A stretch of 64,000 nucleotides of DNA from Desmodus rotundus (Eukaryota; Chordata; Mammalia; Chiroptera; Phyllostomidae). A program made the position numbers and the translations under genes. Each line of letters begins with the position of its first letter. The stretch's first letter is position 1. The stretch covers positions 176,357,622 to 176,421,621 of the forward strand of contig NC_071388.1 of the NCBI RefSeq assembly GCF_022682495.2, written 5' to 3'. Positions 46,134 to 59,335 of this stretch are shown piece by piece. Below the pieces are notes generated by a model. The model did not search any database and was not told the DNA's origin. It saw only the letters and a list, made by a program, of their open reading frames with translations.

Positions 46134-48160
46134 AGTACTTATATTATTATATACGTACAAGTACTTATAAGTATTATATTATTAATAATTTATATATGAT
46201 TATTTGGACTTGATTAAGCAAAATATAATGGCCAAATTGGCAAAACTGAATTTATATTTAAATGAATAACAATTCAATGTATTATATGGCTTTAAAAGTC
46301 TGAAAATCAATACATTGTACATCAGTTTGCCATTCGTCTGCCGAGAACCTAATCTCAATGTGAGGATGGCTATTTCAAATTATAATCAGAGCCTTCACAG
46401 GGGCCCCCCCTGTGTCATCCACACTGAGGTCCCACACACTCATTGTTTCAAATGTAAGTAATCAAATCAAACCAATTCTGCCTCAGCCACTTCTGTCTTG
46501 CTTCAGAATATAACAGTATACTTAAAGTTGCCTGCAAAAGCAAAAGAAATGACTGAACACCTTTTGCTCAGTCTACACTATGCAGCCAAAGGGAACAGTG
46601 GATAGTGCTACAATATCTAATTTCAGTTGACATCCTAAGGGAAATAAATTAAATGCATTAAAATATTGTTAAAATGGAGCCTTTTTCAAATTTACAACAA
46701 TTTTAGCAGATCACTTAGAAAGATATCACATTACAACAATATTATGTTATTGCTGTATATTTAAAATTTAATATTTTATAAAATAGTGAGGAAATATTAA
46801 GAATTTATTCTCCTTCAACTAATAGCAACAGTTAATAAAATATAATTAAACATAATTAGATATTTCTATAGGGGTGTGTGTGTGTATATATGTGTGTGTG
46901 TGTATGTATAGTGTTATGGCAATAAAGTTAATTGCAGGATTCTTTATTTTTCACAATTGACTAATAAAGTCAGAGATTAATTCAAGTACCTTGGATATCA
47001 GGTTCAGCATACTTTAACCTACTCAACTTTATCCTTAAATAATTCACAAGCTGCCTTTTCATGCCTAACATTTTAAAAGAGCACATTTACTTTCTTTGTT
47101 CTCTACAATTTTTATTGTGTTTCCCATTTAGTCTTATCAGTTTTGAACACTTGGTTCATTTCCATTACTATCTTTTTTCTATTCCAATTATTTTCAATGA
47201 AACAGACATGCCTTTTTTTGTGTGCTTAGTTTGACCCTTGACATAGTTAAATATCATCCCTGAAAATGAATGGTGACACTGGAAAAACATAGAGCATTGG
47301 ACATTCTGTGGGACTGAGTGTTTCAGAGAACAGTCACTGTGCCACTGTGGAAAACAGAAGACAGAGACAAGAGGGCAAACGCCAGTTACCGGTATTATGC
47401 AAAAGGCGACCCTTGAGGATTCTGTGTTAGTCTTTGGAACCTATGGTTTTCTCTTTAGTTCAGTGTTTCATACTATTTTCATGCTAAGATTCTTTTGTCT
47501 GGACAAAGGTTTCCCTGATGTTTCTCTACTATTCTTTCAATATTCACCTCAGGTTTCCAGAGAAGTTACATATTAATGCCCCACTATTTATCAACATAGG
47601 TAAACTAAAATTTTTATTTGCTATACATTTGAGTGTCTGTGGTGGGAATATTTCTGATATTATGCACATTCCACTACAGATTAAATCTCGTCAAAATGCC
47701 ACAGACACTTTACTGATTAATATGCTGAAACGGTTACTCTCAGAGTGAACTCTATTGACAGAAGAACTGTTAGAAAAACTCCCAGTAGAAATTTGTTTGA
47801 AACACATTTCACTGACACAACATGTATATCTTCTTTGGAATATTTCATGGAAAAATAAAGTGTCTGTAATTGACATCCATATTTTTAGATAATGTTTATA
47901 GCACTTTATTTGAATTACATATATTCAGAAATGTTTTGAGAGTATTTTTCTTGCATAAACACAAATTGAGTATGGTAATCTGTTCTGGGTTATTCAGCTA
48001 ATGTCTAATACTAATTATTGTGTTTCAAAATATTTTGGTAATTAAAAATGCTCCAATTTTCAGTGGCAATTAAATGGTAGACCTTTTGGAAAATCCATTC
48101 AAACAGATAGGTAGCACTTACCACTTATTGTCGGTACTTTCCTTCATGTTGATGTAGCTG
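46134..48160. other. Unrecognised DNA with a TG/TA microsatellite
   Basis: Holds an imperfect (TG)n(TA)n run at 46872-46910 and a GC palindrome at 46396-46414 (CACAGGGG / CCCCTGTG). No gene or repeat family recognised. Confidence 0.5.
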
Positions 48161-49610
48161 ATGATGCAACATCTTTCCAACTTCTTTCCTCTCCCTTTCT
48201 TAGTTGTGTTTGAGGAAGCTGTGCCGTGGATTGTGTGGTTTGTAAATCTGGCAACAGGAGAACAGGCATGCCCACCCAGCTCGGCTCTGTCCTTATGCCT
48301 CTTAGATTCGGCCTACTCACTGAAAGCACGTACTGGTTCCCTTCCCTCAGAAGAGGTCTTTACTTTAGCAGAGAACAAGGACATAGTGGTATTATTCTCT
48401 AAAACTTTATTATCAGAAGGTCAAGCATGATTATGAAAATACAATTTAAAATGTTTTCCAAATACTTTTAAATTATTTTTTGGGTGAAAACATTCCTTAC
48501 GTCACAACCACTTATTGGCAGTAACAGCAATTTTTATTTCAGATCCAAGCTCTCATGTATCAAGATAAAAAAAATTAGGATTGCAATTGTACACTTTCCA
48601 TTTAAAGCTAATAATTGATCCACACTCCATGGAGATTATGAAGAATCAAAAAAGTGCCCAAAGAAAGACATTTTAAGGCAAGCATATGTGGATATCAGCA
48701 ACTTACTTTTTAACAGAGAAAAGACTGCTGGTGAAATGCATGCATTTTCCGTTCATGAGGGTGGACTTGACTTTGCACAGTCCTATATATTTTACTTGAC
48801 TTAGTTTTTCTTTTGTGTACCTCCCCTGCAGTCCTAATTCTGCCTCCAAAAGCAATTCACAAAATTCTTCATTGAAATAACAATAATCTACAATATCTTA
48901 TACTTTTGAATGCTAGTACATAGAGTTACCCACTCATAACTAATGCACTTGCTGTAAAAAAGAATCCATTAAGAAACGTCAGAACCAGTACTTGTATTGA
49001 AATTCACAGCATGATGCAAAGCACAGCTAAAAAATTCTTACCACCATTACAGGATTGGACTTACTGGGAAACTAAGGTATAGCCCTGCCAGTGGCAACTA
49101 TGGAAAATGATTCACTTTGTATTTTCACTCAGAAAAAAATACTCTAATATGATATTAAGATACATTTTGTTTTGTGTTTTAATAATTTAGAGAATTTTAT
49201 CTTGAGGATAGCATAAAATCAGAGACTGCAAGGGAAGAGGAGAATACCTAACAAAATGAACATGGAAACATAAAAGCATGAAGAGCTTTCTGAACCCCAA
49301 TAGAAAACATAAACTCATAAGGTAAATAATATGGAATGATGGCAACAATGCAGTAAATTATATTAATCACAGAACTCTAGAAAAAGTGTCTAATTCTATG
49401 TAAATTTGTATAATGAGAGAGCCACGGAAGACCACTTAATTTAGAAAATTAGGATTTCAAAAATTCTGTTGTTATATATTACTGATCTTCATAAATTAGT
49501 TTGTTTATTCAAAGTGTCTTAGATGTTTACATAGATGCATAATTTACAACTGAGTCCAGACACATCTACTATTTAAGTGAATTAATAGTCATTCTAGAAC
49601 TACTATTCAT
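48161..49610. other. Unrecognised DNA with an 89-codon chance-level frame
   Basis: 48161-48430 on the plus strand is an open frame of 89 codons containing a pyrimidine-rich TTTCCTCTCCCTTTCTTAG at about 48185-48203. The frame has no recognisable domain. The remaining sequence is AT-rich without recognised repeats. Confidence 0.4.

Positions 49611-49638
<28 letters not shown>
49611..49638. repeat. (TG)n microsatellite
   Basis: Fourteen TG units, pure. Confidence 0.95.
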
Positions 49639-49641
<3 letters not shown>

Positions 49642-49929
49642 TGTGCCATTCAGTGGGTGTTACTAAAGTGGCTTTAGGGCGGAGGGTGGATGGGCGATAT
49701 ATGTCTTGTTGGTTTTCATGGTGTAAGTACTCATACCAGGGCTGCTTTCCAGATGCTAATGTGATGCTACTGAATGGGAGTTGAAAAGAGATGCGTCCTT
49801 TCGGATTTTGCATGCCAGTGTGAGCTGGCTCCAACACAAAAATATACGGGTTGGGAGGATGTTCCGCAACACTTTGAGGTGTCAGTTATCATCATTTTTA
49901 AAAGGTGTGGCAAGTGTGGTCTCACATTT

Positions 49930-50032
49930 TAGTGAATTCACCAAGTGCCTGCAGCTAGAATGGGAAAGTGAAGATTCAAACCTCAGGTCTGTTTCTTTCC
50001 CTGCAAAACCCAAGATCTGTGTACATGCATGT
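49930..50032 (-). repeat. MIR SINE fragment (antisense)
   Basis: 'CTGCAGCTAGAATGGGAAAG', then TGAAGATTCAAACCTCAGGT and CTGTTTCTTTCCCTGCAAAA parallels the reverse MIR signature 'cacagctagtaagtggcagagc...gattcaaacccaggtctgtctgac'. Confidence 0.6.
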
Positions 50033-53000
50033 TCAAACCCGCACACATACACTCTCCTTAAGGGGGATTTTTATTAAACAGAAGAAGACTCTAACTCTAT
50101 GAATATTTATGCAGTTGTATATTTATACTAATTGCTGGCCTTTGTGCTCATTTAATCATATGAACTCAATGAAAGCAAGCAAGAAGTAAATATTGAAATT
50201 TCATTAACTCTTACTAATGCTTACATCAGATTTTGAATTGTTGCTGTATATGGTTCAAGCAGGAGTTTCTCAAGATGTATGAAGCAATGGTATGTGGCTA
50301 GAAGTCATGTGCTTCTGTGTTCATCAAGAAATATCACAGTGCTATGCAGTACCTTGGCATACTGAACAATCTCTATCAATCTCTTTCTCTTGTTCTCTCT
50401 CAAATTCAATTTATGTGGACAATTACTAAGCCTCTCTTTTCAATACAGAGATATGACTATTCTTCTCTATGAAAATAATTGAGCAAGCATGATTTACTTA
50501 CATACTCCCTTTGAATCTACATAGGTCTAAATTTATATAGAATATTCTACAGACAATCAATTGGTGAATACATTAACAAGTCATAGAAAGTCGTTTAATA
50601 TTTGCATACAAAAATAATGCAACTTTGAAGTGTGCTCCTACCATACAACAATTCATTGTATTAACCATAGTTCTTCAACATAAAAATTACTAAAATAAAG
50701 TATTTTAGTGTTTGAAATCAGTAGAGCAGTGGGCAGAAAAGCTGGACTGATGAAATCAAAATTCCCATTTTGTTTTCATAATCTATTTGATATTCTTTTT
50801 AAAATTATAGCTCTTGTTTTTTCATGAAGGAAGTTTTACAGATTTCACAATGCTACCTCTTATTTTAGCTTTAAAATTCTGGGGGAAGAAAAGCAGTCAA
50901 GTAATGTGTTTCAAATCTTCTCTATCTGTATAAGCAAGTTATTTAATGCAGTTGCTTTGGTAACTTTGATTCATTGGGAAGATTCAGAACTTAGACTATT
51001 CCTGATGAATTCCATATTTGGAAACATTTTGCCTGGTTTAGAAAAATGAATACCCTTATAAAAGCTGGCTTTTAGATTTGAGAGACCACTTTCTCCAAAC
51101 TCTGAGTTTATATTTCCTCATTAAAGAAAAATTTTACTGGGGAATGTAGCCCATCTACCCTAAGCCCACTTAAGAAGGTTTTTCCCAATGATGTCAACAG
51201 TATTTGTCATATTTCTTATCCATTGAAAAAGGGTTATAATAAATATTCAATTTCTTATTGGCATAGAATCTGCCCAACTATTCTGAATATAAGTTAAATA
51301 TTTTCTTAATATAATTTAACTATTTGTATAGACCTTCAAAAACAAAAACAAAACAAAAAGAAAACTATGCTATCTGGAAATGACTTCAGAAACTCTGCCA
51401 CATAAATATGTGAAGGAAGTGAATGGCAAGTCTGACTCCGAAGAACAGAGCCTAACCACGTTTTGGATCTCCTTTTTCCTGAGTGGCACTAAATCATAAT
51501 CAAGATAGATATTACTTTAAAGCAAATACAGTATGGAGTTCTAACTATTCATGCTTTTGTTCATAACAGCTCCACTACTGGATGAGCAAAACCTGGTTGA
51601 TTCCTTTACCATATTTTGAACGGGGCTTGCTGTTCACGGTTGAATCTGGGCCCAGACTAATGTTCTAAGCTCAACTTTTACATCTCCCTGCCACGCTCAT
51701 TGTGTTCTTGCCTTATTTGCCTTTCTCTGCCTGCCAAATACACCAGCCTGGGCTGTGTGTCAGTGTCTGATATTTCTCATACATGGGTTAGTATGTATAC
51801 TAGAGTTAAACAAGCTAGTAAATATGTTACAAATGAGAACCAGGCTTTTAATGACTAGAAAAAAAGTTACAAATAAGGAAAGGTAAAAGCCTAGAATGAA
51901 GCTTGGATGTTGAATTGGAATTGTAAAATGCATGATTTAAAAAAAACTCAGCTGGTGAAAATTCACCCCCCCTCCCACAAAAGTTAGTGCAAAACAAAAG
52001 CAATATCCAACATGAAAAATATGGGTTGGACATCTTATGAAATAATTTTCAAATATGATAAAACTGATTTCCATTATTTTATCAATGAAAATTCCACACT
52101 TCATGGTGAAGAGCTAAATTATTTCCCTGAGTTTAGGGACAATACAATGATACCTGCTTTCACTACTAGTATCTAGTATTGTACTAGATAAATAACACAT
52201 CTACGTTACATGATGGCTTCAATTTTCTCAATGAGATAGAAAGCCAGTTTATTGTTTGAAACAGTGAAAATTGAGGATAGTTTAGTGAGGGTTTGAAGAG
52301 GAAGGAAAAGAGCACAGAACTGTCAGCTCTGCATGTAAATAGAAGAATAGTCTGTGGAAGCACGATATTACGCGTGGTCGAATCAGGGCTTCTCGTTGCT
52401 CTGGTCACGGTGTGATGCTGCGGGTATGGCTGCAGGTTTTCTCCAGATGCTTGGTGACGAGAAATGGTTTATGCTTCTTATGCTCCCTTTAATACATTTT
52501 ATAAATATGTTAGCCATACTATTATGGAAACTATTATTTTTTAAATGGGTATTAAGTGTTATAGTAAACTGCTTTAGGATATCTCAGGTCAAAATTAACA
52601 AGAACATATTTTACAACTGAGTGTCTTTTTTAAATGTTGACATTCGAATTTAGTAACACATTAAATTAAGTATAAAGTCTAACTTCAACCAAAAGGAATC
52701 CATTAAATAGAATTGATTTTCTGTGAATTACATGGATAATTTTTCACATCTTTCTATTTGAATCATATATCTTCTATATATTTAAACCAAAAATTGTCAT
52801 CAAGGAAATTACATCTTTTTTATAGAAATAGTAGATTACTGTGAGAGTAATTAATATATAACATTTTACACATAAGAAATCAGTCATCATTTTGGTGACT
52901 TAAAGATAGTCTTAGGAATCCTATTGCCTAAATTCACATGGAGATGCTTTCATTATTATAACAACATTGTCAGCATATTGCTTTGAAAAAGATTAATGTT

Positions 53001-54395
53001 ACATGGAAGAAATGCTTTAGAAGATCTTTTTAATTCAGGCCTGTTTCCAAGAAGTATCAGTAATGTTATATATGGTTTAATAATTGTAAATAAATTTATA
53101 TTAAATTTAATTTTTGCATGTGAAATCATGGTTTACGGAAAAGTTAGGCAATTATAGCATGAACCACATTCAATAAAACATACAGATTGGAAGTCTATGA
53201 CACAGAAAATCAAGTAAGGCTAAGAAAATTGGAAGACAACGTAAATTAATTCAGAAAATATGTTCCAGGGTGTGTGGCATGACCTAGATCATAAAATAGA
53301 TGAACAAAGAGTGAGATTGTACTTAAGTGGACTCATTAAAATGGTTCAATAAAATGTACATGCTTTTTAAATAAGTGCTGTTTAGAAAAATCAGTTGTAA
53401 TTTGTTAATTATTTGAACTTTTACTAAATAAATAACCAGACTGGTATATTCTCTCCACTCCCCACCCCCCACCCCTCTTTTACCTTCTTTTGAGAAATAA
53501 ACATTTTGTAGCAGCAAAATTGAAACTGAAACTTAGTGTGGCTAAACACAGAGTCCTAGAGTAAAAATCATTGTTCTTTATGTTGAATTTAATAGAGTTT
53601 TGCATTTATTGTATTTAATCTTTCTGGTACATTTTATTGCAACATAATCCAGAGTTTCAATGAGGCCACTTTGGAAGAGATTTGGATGGTAAAGCAAGTA
53701 AGACAAGTGGCAAAGATCTCTCAAAAGATGGAGGCTCAAGCTGTCGAATGTTCTGTACCTTGCCAAATAAAAGAAGGAATAAATGCTTGTAAATACAATA
53801 AAATGAGGTAAAGTAGAGATTAAAAAAATAAATAAATAAAGAGGTGGAAATGCGGAAGCCAAGGTAGATGGAAGCAAAATAAGACTAAGTTCCTGGAGCC
53901 TTTAAAGCAGATAAAAACAGTTTTAAACTACTTATTTCATGTTATCCTTAGTGTCTGAGAAAGATTTTCTCCTAGTGCTCCTAAAAGTAATACACAGAAG
54001 CCACACTGTATTAAGTAGATAAGTACAAACAATTTCATCAGGATTTATCTTCTAACAATTTAGTAACCATTCTAGAAAAGTAGTACACAGAGAAGAAACT
54101 AAATTTTGTCATTATTAAAATTTCACAATTATTTACCAAAAATGTAAATATAATGTTTTAGCAGCTGCTAACCTTTTCCCAGTTATCTTCACACAGACCC
54201 CTGAATCCCATGGTGTCTTTAACGCTTCTTTTTCTTCTGCTTTATTTACTCTCTTCCTTTCCCAAATCCCCATCCTGAGACAAGGGCTGCCTGCTCACAT
54301 ACCCTCCAAGAAAGTGCAATGTCAGCTCTGATTACACCTTGTGCTGGAGTCTAAGGAACATCCCTAGTAGAATTTTCCTGTATACAGCTCTGCAA
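50033..54395. other. Long unrecognised AT-rich stretch
   Basis: More than 4 kb with no recognised element. Minor features are a C-rich patch at 53458-53475 (CCCCACCCCCCACCCC) and an (AAAT)n patch near 53830. Chance frames up to 99 codons show no domain. Confidence 0.5.
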
Positions 54396-54399
54396 ATCC

Positions 54400-54715
54400 T
54401 TATACAGACAAGTAAACAGCAGATTAAAATTAAAAAGTAACTAATTTTAAGAGGAAAGCACAGGAACGTATATAAATATACTGAGCAAAAGCAAAGAGAG
54501 AAAGAATTTCATGGATACTGACAACAGTGTGGTGACTGTCGGGTGGGGAGGGGGAGGTGGAGGAAGGTATGGGGGGTAAATGGTGGTGGAAGAAGCCTTG
54601 ACTTGGGGTGGAGAACACATAAGACAGTGTACAGATGATGTGTTGCAGAATCGTGCACCTGAAACCTGTACATTTCGTTAGCCAGTGTCACCCCAATAAA
54701 TTTAATAAAAAGGGG
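54400..54715 (+). mobile_element. LINE-1 3' end, 5'-truncated (sense)
   Basis: G-rich 3'UTR tract (GTGGGGAGGGGGAGGTGGAG, about 54543), CAGTGTACAGATGATGTGTT, 'GTGCACCTGAAACCTGTACA' and the terminal CAGTGTCACCCCAATAAATT with an A-rich end near 54713. Frames on the opposite strand are artefacts of the purine tract. Confidence 0.85.
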
Positions 54716-54967
54716 AACAAAGCACACAGCCCACAGTTTTGTCATGAAATGAGTAGAATTATCCAAAGATGATATCACATAATTTGATACCTGATGGATA
54801 AGAACATAACAGATAAGAAATGGTCCTGAGGCAGTTTGGTGTTGGTATAGCATAGAGTGACAATGTTAAGTGCAGTCTGATGTTCAGTTCATGTCATATC
54901 ATAAATGCTTGTGAACTGTGTTGTGGTAACATGAATGATGATGAGATTGGTAGTATTAAAAAACGGT

Positions 54968-55800
54968 AGGTGTGGGGGGCTCCACCAGCAGGGCACCACC
55001 CCCTCCGGCTGCCATGGATGAGAATAAGTCTACCAAGACATGATCTGCTTGGGGAGGAAAGGTGGCCAATCTCTCAAAAGAGAAAGGCGAGGAGCCTTTT
55101 CCTCAATGGGCCTGCATTGGGTTTAATTTGCAAAGGAATACAGGGCATATACATAAAGCTCAATCATTGTCAGGCAGTAATGATCAAACAATAGATAACA
55201 TTCAAAGAACTATCAGGGCTTATTTAGAGTCAGGGTCAGACAGCTAAAGGGCCATAAAACTTTGGGGAAACAAGCTCCTTTCAGGCATGGACCTTTATCA
55301 TTTAAATTGAGGGTATTAGCAAAGTAGGTTTCACAGGATTTTATGCATTCTTTCTTAGGCCTAATCTCCCCAGGGAATCTGCCCTTTCCAGCACAGGGCC
55401 ACACCCACCTCCGGCGTTGTTTCAGGCTTAAATCAGGTATCGAAAGTAAGGCAGACAAGAGATTAGGAGACTTCTTGCAGACAGAATGAAGACTCAGGCT
55501 ATGTCAAAGCTGAGGAGCAAGGGTCCATCACCCCCTTTTTCTGTAGCCCCCCAAGTCCTTCCCTGAGGGCCTTTTTGTGACTGTGCCTGTCTTAGGACGT
55601 CCCTCCCTTGAGGAATCTTACCCATCATTGGCTAACTGGTCATGCACTAAGGGCCAAGCAAGGTGAAGGAAAGTGGGCAGAGGCAGCGCCCCTGCCAGGG
55701 AGATAAGCTTTGTCTCCTTAGTGGCTTATGGTCCCAAGGTCTCTCACTCAGCCTTAGCCATGGGGGGTTACAGCTTCTGAAACCATGCAGGGCAGTTCCC
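54968..55800 (-). mobile_element. LTR-like block, probably endogenous retroviral LTR (antisense)
   Basis: A GC-rich 0.8 kb block. On the minus strand the right-hand part reads as U3-like sequence. A CAAATTAAACCCAATGC segment (about 55110-55128) could carry an ATTAAA poly-A signal. A U5-like CCATTGAGGAAAAGGCTCCT follows, then a CT-rich stretch and the end GAGCCCCCCACA at 54968. The 3' terminal CA fits an LTR. The U3 boundary is not defined and no gag, pol or env text was recognised on either side. Confidence 0.5.
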
Positions 55801-56767
55801 AATAGGTGGGTCTGGCTGCAGTTTGGATGATGGTGTTCTAGCTAGGTCTTTTTGTTTTTAAGGAATAGAAAGTCCCTTCGACTAATTTCAGCAAGAGAAG
55901 GAAGTTATCTTCATAACTGTACAGGTAAACATCCAGCAGTAAAGTGTCAAAATCTCCTGGCATCACGAGCTGGAACAGTAATACAGGGAAGTCTTATAAA
56001 GACTGGAGAAGATGGGCAACTTTACAAAGCTCAGTAGAAAGGCAATAGTAAATGGTCTCTAGTACACCATTTTATTCAGTGTCTCCTCTTTTTAAATTGT
56101 TGGATAATTGTTTTTATACCCTACATATATTCTATACCTTAATTTATTTTTGTACGTAGCTTCTGTTTTTATGCCATTACTATCTATTTGTGTCTCTCAA
56201 TGTACCTCATGGGTTCTTTCCACTGATATATCTTTCAGCTTTAGTTCCCAGGATTAAGCGAACTACCTATTCCTTCTTAGACTGGATTTCAGAGGGAGAG
56301 AGAGTGAGAGAGAGAAAGACACACACACAAAGAGACAAACAGACATTAAGAGAGATTGATAAGTCTAACTTGCCTTTTAACAATGACAACAACAAAAATG
56401 GTAGCTTAATTGCTTTCAAATCATTGGTCATTCCAGTTATATATACTATAACTAGATATATATATACTATAACTAGATATAACTATCTAGAGAGTAAACT
56501 CTTAGGACACAACTTTACAACATGAGCAAAGCCAAAGAATGGGACTTTGGTCCCATTTCCCTTAGAAGAATCTGTGAGTTAAGGCAGATAAATGGCAAGG
56601 AGAAAATATAATGATCTCTAATACAAAAAAGAAGTGGCAGTAATCTAGAATTATGGCCCAGGGCAAGATAATTAGTCAGATTACAGAAATGTTTGTTGGT
56701 CAATTAAATAATCCTCCCAACTATCTAGCCAATCTATTTAAATAAAATAATATAGTTAATACATAAT
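55801..56767. other. Unrecognised DNA with purine-rich and tandem patches
   Basis: 55850-56045 looks like a dispersed repeat but was not identified. 56290-56360 is (GA)n/(CA)n-rich. 56440-56479 holds two copies of TATATACTATAACTAGATA with a 21-base period. Confidence 0.5.
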
Positions 56768-56975
56768 AAGCACTTACTCTATATTGCAAAGTATCTTTCT
56801 AGGTTAACTCCTTAATCCTAGTTAGCTACACATTACAGTTTACAATATAATTCCCATTTTACAAATAATGAATCAGAACCTTATAGAGGAAAGTAACCAC
56901 TTGAGGTCACACATACTTATAATGATAAGCCAAGAGTGGACTCTAGCCTGTACCTTAACCACTGTGTTAATTATT
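56768..56975 (-). repeat. MIR SINE (antisense)
   Basis: CCCATTTTACAAATAATGAA, 'TATAGAGGAAAGTAACCACTT', GAGGTCACACATACTTATAA and CTTAACCACTGTGTTAA are the antisense MIR landmarks in order. Confidence 0.8.
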
Positions 56976-57735
56976 TATACTTTGTTCATGTTCTCTGAAC
57001 CTAAACATGAACCTACATGGCTGTACACTAAGACAGGACATCATGCCAGGTAAATGTCAGAGCTAAGAGACTGGTGGGGCGAGGTCACCCAAGGACATGA
57101 CTCTGAAGCACAGAGAACAAACTAAGTCCCCAAAATATCATGGAAGACAAAAAAAGTTATTACAGCATTTCCCCACAGGGACAAAACTTTGTTTCATGTG
57201 GTTCTATACTATGCATCTATAGGAAACGTTTTACTACTTTCTATGACAGTATTTGAGTTATAATTTGGTTTATAATTCTTCTGATATGTTTGTAAATAAT
57301 TTGTAAAAATATATTTCTTTCTATAGAGTTCCATACAATATGTATTTTAATCACCATCAGACTTAAGAAACTACTCCAGAAAAGAATTTGAAATACAAAT
57401 CTCTCATACAGCTGGCAGTTTCAAAGCCTTATCTCCCTAATGCAGAGCCATCATAGGTAAATGAAGAAAGTGAGGTTTTTTTATATTTTATAGATACATT
57501 AGCCACAAGAGGGAACTCATAGAGACCTGTTAATTTAAGTGAAACATATTAACAGTTGTAAAAAATGTTAGTCTGCAGAGTTCAAACAAAGTTCATTCTC
57601 TCTTATGTTTTAGTCCTGTGATGCTTGAAGAGAAGTTTTGAAGAAACCAATTACTTTTAATAACTTTTAAAGGTTTTTTGTGTGCGCTATTATAAAATTT
57701 GATTATATGATTAATTATCCTCTTTTCTCTGTTAG
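56976..57735. other. Unrecognised AT-rich DNA
   Basis: No repeat family recognised. It ends in a pyrimidine-rich stretch at 57718-57733 that precedes the candidate exon. Confidence 0.45.
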
Positions 57736-57894
57736 GCAAGGCTTCAAGGTCCTTTAACAGACATGGTGTTGAACTGCCTGAGCTGCTCTCTGCAGTGTGA
57801 CTCAGAAGCCTTGGAAGACATTTTATCCCTCTGCACACAATCCTGTCTAGATCTTTCCACTAATATTAAAGAAATAACAACGATGATATGTTAG
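57736..57894 (+). other. Candidate terminal coding exon or exon relic
   Basis: A good 3' splice site (TCCTCTTTTCTCTGTTAG, ending at 57735) is followed by a frame open for 52 codons to TAG at 57892-57894. The frame (first residues ARLQGPLTDMV, later CSLQCDSEALEDILSLC) begins exactly at the acceptor. The acceptor's own TAG is the in-frame stop upstream. Composition is protein-like: acidic and hydrophobic residues alternate and there are five or more cysteines. I recognise no family. An open frame of this length can arise by chance. Confidence 0.25.
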
Positions 57895-58684
57895 TATTCA
57901 TGCCGCTTTTCAACAGAGGCTTCAATGTCTGTGAATAATATAAACCTAAAAGTAAATAGTATTATACTGAAATATATTATAATATTGCTGTTTCGAATTT
58001 CACACCATATTTGGCCTTGGGAAAAAATTTAAAGGGATCTTATCCTCTCCATGTTTGGTGACACTATTTACCAAGATTGAATTTGAACGTTTAATGCTGT
58101 TTGGCACTTCTTTCCTTTGGGGAAAACATCATTTCAAATGTTAACCCAGGAAAAGAGGTGGATAGTACAAGCCATCAGCACCCACAAATACTCTCTATAT
58201 TAATCAGAGAATCTATTGGGGAAAACTAGTTTGCTGGCTTTCTTGCTTATTTGGTAACATTTCTGTCTCTATAGCTCCTGGTAAATCTCTAAATATATAA
58301 TTATGGATTAAGTTAATATTAGCAAAAGTTATATGCTAGTTTTGTAGTTTAACTTATTTCTAATATGGGTTTCTTCTTCTTTCATCTGGATGTAAATGCA
58401 TTTGTGTTAAAAAAATATTTATATGTGTATAATGTATTTGGCCATAGAACTTAATAATAGAAAGAAAATAGCATTTGATGTCATACTGTCACATGATTCC
58501 AGGAAGCACATGGACTGAGTAAAAAATATGCAGGTGAACAAACTCCATGACTCATTTAATTTAAGAAAGTATTAAAGTCGTGAATTTCAATCTATGTTCC
58601 TGAGCTTGAATGCTGTTAGATCTCATAAATTGACACAACAATTAATTTAAGATGTTGCTATAGTTAAAAGGGGGGTGTATATGA
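57895..58684. other. Unrecognised AT-rich DNA
   Basis: Nothing recognised. The eroded 5' part of the following LTR may begin inside it. Confidence 0.45.
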
Positions 58685-59064
58685 AGCATAGTTGTCTAGG
58701 TGAGCCCAATGTAATCACAAAAGTCCTTAAAAGTGTATGTGGGAGGCAGAAGAAGAGAATCAGAAGGAGATACGGTTATGCAAGACTGGTCAGAGAAATG
58801 TGACATTGTGTGCTTTGAAGCTGGAGGGAGGGGCCGGGCTCTAATAGATGCAGGTGTGCTGTGAAAGTTGGAGAAGATAAGAAAATGCCTCCCCCCTCTC
58901 CCCAAGCCTTTAGAAAGAATGCAGTCCTTCTGACACTTTCAATTTAGTCCAGTGAGAACCACATCAGACTTCTGACCTACAGAATGGTGAGGTGATAAAT
59001 ATGTGCTGTTTTAAGCCACTACATTTATGATAATCTGTTATAAAGTTATGGAAAACTATTACAG
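58685..59064 (+). mobile_element. MaLR-type 5' LTR relic
   Basis: 'GTGAGCCCAATGTAATCACA', AAAGTCCTTAAAAGTG, GGCAGAAGAAGAGAATCAGA, TTTGAAGCTGGAGGGAGG, 'GACTTCTGACCTACAGAATG' and TTTTAAGCCACTACATTTAT follow the 3' two-thirds of an MLT1/MST-type LTR (non-autonomous ERVL-MaLR). Confidence 0.8.
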
Positions 59065-59335
59065 ATTTTGGAACCTGGAGGTGGGGTGTTACTGTGATAA
59101 GTACCTAAAAATGTAGAACTGACTGAGCAGTAGGAAGAAGCTGGAAAAACTTGGAAGATCTTGATAGGAAATGTCTAGATTGCCTTCAACAGGCCGTGTA
59201 CTGTAGATGCTAACAACTCACCTAGGGAAGACTCAAAACAAAGTGAAGAATATGGTAGTGAAAATATATTACTGTAGAAAAAGCTAACCCATTCTGAATA
59301 GCTATAGAAGTATAAACATTAAAAAGACTGCTTTT

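Noticed and set aside
53458..53475. Second G-quadruplex motif (C-runs on plus strand)
   Set aside because: Only three clear runs of three or more are separated by loops, so it falls short of a standard four-run motif.
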